Shown piece after piece: positions 29,615-30,948 of a DNA stretch of 30,948 nucleotides; within the stretch, counting starts at the first letter, position 1, and every line of letters starts with the position of its first letter. A program made the position numbers and the translations under genes. Location of the stretch: IMG/VR virus record IMGVR_UViG_3300031898_000010, positions 1-30,948 of that record. One strand, written 5' to 3'. The notes under the pieces were generated by a model. The model saw only the letters and a list, made by a program, of their open reading frames with translations, was not told where the DNA came from and searched no databases. The DNA comes from a virus.

Positions 29615-30837
29615 AACAAGAGAAGCGGGATGCAGTTACTAAAGATATAAATGAAGGACTACTAACAACTTCTGATATTGCCGTAAAACATAAGGTATCA
29701 GTGGGAACTGTTAGTAATATACGTAATAATATTATACCAGATGACACTGATTCTAGTGAGAAAAAGGTTTTACAATTAGAGGCACAAAATATTGCCTTAA
29801 AAGACGAAATAACTAGGTGTAAACGTGCATATAAGCGCGCACAACGTGAAAATAGTGTATTTGAAGCAATGGCTGATGAATTAGAAAAAGTTATTACACC
29901 CATTTCGTTTTTACCACCAGTTGTAAAAATACCACAAAAAACAAAAGTGATTAAAGAATCATTAGTCGCATATTTAAGTGATGAACACGCTGATACGGAA
30001 GTTCTTCCACATCAAGTTGGAGGATTAGAAAGATATAATTTTCCAATTGCACTGCGACGTGCTGAAACTTATGTTGATTCTATACTTAAATTTACACAAA
30101 GTACACTAGCTAATTATCATTTTCATACTTTATGGATTTTTGCCATTGGAGATCATACTAGCGGTGAGATTCATAAGTCGGTAGATCACTCTTATTATCG
30201 AAATCAAATACGAAATTGTTTAGCTATTGGTCAAATGCACACTTTAATGTTTAGGGATTTAGCTCCGCATTTTGAACAAATAAAAGTTTTATATTTACCC
30301 GGAAATCATGGCCGACGCAGTGAAAAGAAAGATTATCATGGCGCTTGGGATAATTGGGATTATCTAGTTGCTGAGACTGCTCGATTACATTGCGTGAATC
30401 TTACAAACATAGAATTTTTGATTCCGGACTCATTTTCTGCGTGTGTAGAAATTGAGGGTTGGAATTTTGGTTTATCTCATGGTGATGATATTAGAAGTTG
30501 GAATAGTATTCCGTGGTACGGTATCGAAAGAAAAACTCGTCGTTTGATTGCATTATCAACTATACAACGTAAACAAATTGATTATTTTGGTTTTGGGCAT
30601 TTTCATCAACCTGCTAATCATGTTGTATTAAAAGGGGAAGTTTTAATTAATGGTAGTTGGATTGCTACTGATCCGTATATTTATGAAAGATTTTCTAGTT
30701 ATACTGTTCCTAGTCAATATATTCACGGTGTGCATCGTGATTTTGGAATATCTTGGCGTTTGAAAGTTAGATTACAAACACCTAAAGAGCATTTAGGGCC
30801 AGACCGGTATGTTGTAAACTTGGCAAAGGAAATTTGA
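29596..30837 (+). CDS. HTH-coiled-coil metallophosphoesterase fusion
   Basis: A 413-residue protein in three parts. Residues 13-45 form a helix-turn-helix (EGLLTTSDIAVKHKVSVGTV, then SNIRN) like the recognition domain of transposase or repressor families. Residues 55-97 are a coiled coil (LQLEAQNIALKDEIT, RAQRENSVFEAMADELE). Residues 120-345 form a calcineurin-type phosphoesterase with all five motifs: SDEHAD (128-133), GDHTSG (185-190), PGNHGRR (235-241), SHGDD (294-298), GFGHFHQP (332-339). The metal ligands therefore look complete. Phosphoesterases of this fold include Mre11/SbcD nucleases. The DNA-binding front suggests a DNA-targeted enzyme. Next to an SNF2 helicase it could process DNA ends. 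Confidence 0.85.
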   Translation: MATPRLKQEKRDAVTKDINEGLLTTSDIAVKHKVSVGTVSNIRNNIIPDDTDSSEKKVLQLEAQNIALKDEITRCKRAYKRAQRENSVFEAMADELEKVITPISFLPPVVKIPQKTKVIKESLVAYLSDEHADTEVLPHQVGGLERYNFPIALRRAETYVDSILKFTQSTLANYHFHTLWIFAIGDHTSGEIHKSVDHSYYRNQIRNCLAIGQMHTLMFRDLAPHFEQIKVLYLPGNHGRRSEKKDYHGAWDNWDYLVAETARLHCVNLTNIEFLIPDSFSACVEIEGWNFGLSHGDDIRSWNSIPWYGIERKTRRLIALSTIQRKQIDYFGFGHFHQPANHVVLKGEVLINGSWIATDPYIYERFSSYTVPSQYIHGVHRDFGISWRLKVRLQTPKEHLGPDRYVVNLAKEI

Positions 30838-30948
30838 TGAACCCTATCACTTTTAAACTTGGATTAATTCAATTTATTCTTGTGAATACATTTTTTGTTA
30901 CTTACATTATTAATGGTTGGATATCTATATGTAAATGCCTATGTGTAT
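30837..30948 (+). CDS. Small membrane protein (3' end missing)
   Basis: An open frame from an ATG at 30837, overlapping the phosphoesterase stop (ATGA-type overlap), preceded by AAAGGA six bases upstream, and running off the window. The visible 37 residues are hydrophobic from about residue 6 (FKLGLIQFILVNTFFVTYII), probably one transmembrane helix, then NGWISICKCLCV. It has no family assignment. Confidence 0.5.
   Translation, partial: MNPITFKLGLIQFILVNTFFVTYIINGWISICKCLCV

Noticed and set aside
1-30948. tRNA genes, integrase, alternative genetic code
   Set aside because: I noticed no cloverleaf-like segment, no tyrosine or serine recombinase motif, and TAA, TAG and TGA all act as stops at natural gene ends.

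Overview
The window is a 31-kb stretch of an AT-rich, tightly packed double-stranded DNA tailed-phage genome, or a prophage or metagenomic fragment of one. The evidence is a P22-like major capsid protein, a tail tube protein, a tail assembly chaperone with a programmed frameshift, a tape-measure protein, fibres and a tail hub, all in siphovirus order. The long tape measure (1184 residues), the gpG/gpGT pair and the lack of any sheath gene point to a long non-contractile tail. All genes read in the standard bacterial code. No tRNA, integrase, repressor or lysis gene was recognised, and terminase and portal lie outside the window, so lifestyle and host cannot be fixed.

Layout. (1) Positions 3-18239, plus strand, late structural genes: the end of the capsid gene, a long hairpin, a small membrane protein, neck/connector-type proteins interrupted by a GT-A glycosyltransferase, a 35-residue membrane peptide, the tail tube with three inserted beta-rich repeats, the chaperone gpG and its -1 frameshift product gpGT (slippery TTTTTTA at 5746), the tape measure, a small structural protein, a fibre with 192-bp repeats, a propeller-like repeat protein, two related tail-tip proteins and a 1016-residue tail hub. 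(2) Positions 18232-24774, minus strand, a compact operon of overlapping genes: primase-helicase, two small proteins, dNMP kinase, a ClpP-like protein, a DNA methyltransferase, two small proteins and two DnaQ-type exonucleases. It meets the hub gene tail to tail with an 8-bp overlap. (3) Positions 24775-25370, a non-coding divergent control region, possibly with the origin. It holds an inverted pair of shared leader elements, short iterated words, a 26-nt alternating purine-pyrimidine tract and palindromes. (4) Positions 25371 to the end, plus strand: a ParB-like protein, an intrinsic terminator, a conserved protein of unknown function, small proteins, an SNF2-type helicase, an HTH-coiled-coil-metallophosphoesterase fusion and the start of a small membrane protein.

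How it fits together. The two arms leaving the control region look like the DNA-replication and processing programme: priming and unwinding, dNTP supply, methylation and nucleases on the minus arm; ParB-like binding, SNF2 remodelling and a DNA-binding phosphoesterase on the plus arm. The long plus-strand block builds head and tail. The most interesting material is the control region with its duplicated leader, the CCACGTGG palindrome on the ParB-like ribosome binding site, the structured start codon at 27269, the ClpP-like protein placed away from the head genes, and the display-type insertions in the tail tube.
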